Origin: Magnetococcales bacterium HCHbin5
GTDB taxonomy: Bacteria > Pseudomonadota > Magnetococcia > Magnetococcales > Magnetaquicoccaceae
DNA: 54,760 nucleotides
Assembly (NCBI GenBank): GCA_002753505.1
Contig: PEAG01000014.1
Location: 1-54,760 of the forward strand
Direction of reading: 5' to 3'
Shown here one piece after another: positions 54,652 to 54,760 of the stretch. The notes under the pieces are model-generated. The model saw only the letters and a program-made list of their open reading frames with translations, did no database searches and was not told the origin of the DNA. Within the stretch, counting starts at the first letter, position 1. Each line of letters starts with the position of its first letter. The position numbers were made by a program, and so were the translations under genes.

Positions 54652-54760
54652 GTGTGTCCGAGATGTTTTTGCATCCATATTGACCGAGAAGTGTCAATCC
54701 GGGGAATTGTCCGTTCGCCCGGTAGCCTGATCCCCTTGTTGAAGGGCGACCTGACTACAA

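Overview
The window is a 54.8-kb, gene-dense chromosomal stretch of a Gram-negative bacterium. The evidence is periplasmic c-type cytochromes, tripartite hybrid histidine kinases with HPt modules, an A-type Fe-S carrier, a Liv-type ABC transporter and an undecaprenyl-pyrophosphate phosphatase-like enzyme. The gene mix (split glycine decarboxylase gcvPA/gcvPB, NAGGN osmolyte genes, many multidomain sensor kinases) and the style of the intergenic palindromic repeats recall proteobacteria of the Magnetococcales type. No magnetosome gene or rRNA is present, so that placement is only a suspicion. I see no tRNA, IS transposase, prophage or CRISPR array.

Layout. 1-140: a palindromic repeat. 0.1-7.4 kb: an MscS channel with a cyclic-nucleotide-type domain, two small hypothetical proteins, a REC-PAS-kinase-REC-HPt hybrid kinase coupled to a REC-kinase, and a degenerate hemerythrin-like protein. 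7.4-10 kb: bioA and a polytopic haem-copper/NnrS-like membrane protein. 10.3-14.4 kb: the housekeeping run prs-rplY-pth-ychF-ubiX. 14.5-15.6 kb: a tetrahaem NapC-type quinol dehydrogenase coupled to a cytochrome c'-like protein, ending at a terminator. 16-19.7 kb: a large methyltransferase/TPR/glycosyltransferase-like fusion, a 411-bp inverted-repeat structure, a PAP2 phosphatase and a small membrane protein. 20-24.3 kb: a CHASE hybrid kinase and an SGNH-hydrolase-like protein. 24.4-33.3 kb (minus strand): two glycosyltransferase-like genes behind merR-sppA, then eno and gcvPA-gcvPB. 33.7-36.1 kb: a secreted hypothetical protein and a SagB-like double nitroreductase. 36.1-41.5 kb (minus): the NAGGN osmolyte operon (amidotransferase, GNAT/ATP-grasp synthetase, M42 peptidase) and a SemiSWEET. 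41.6-46.4 kb: cobQ, three small hypothetical genes, and a metF-like/siroheme dehydrogenase/RHH operon. 46.5-51 kb (minus): a secreted Pro/Ala-rich protein, a Lon protease with a long basic low-complexity N-terminus, erpA and a single-domain response regulator. 51.2-54.6 kb: livK-livH-livM without livG/livF.

The most unusual thing I found is not a protein. It is a family of modular intergenic repeats (3-127, 18196-18352, 18478-18606, 54600-54651, with degenerate seeds at 30307 and 41521) built from successive perfect hairpins. Stems at equivalent positions in different copies differ in sequence, but every difference is compensated on the opposite arm. At 18196-18606 two copies face each other around a 125-bp core, giving a structure that looks like a small non-autonomous mobile element or a structured RNA/DNA unit.
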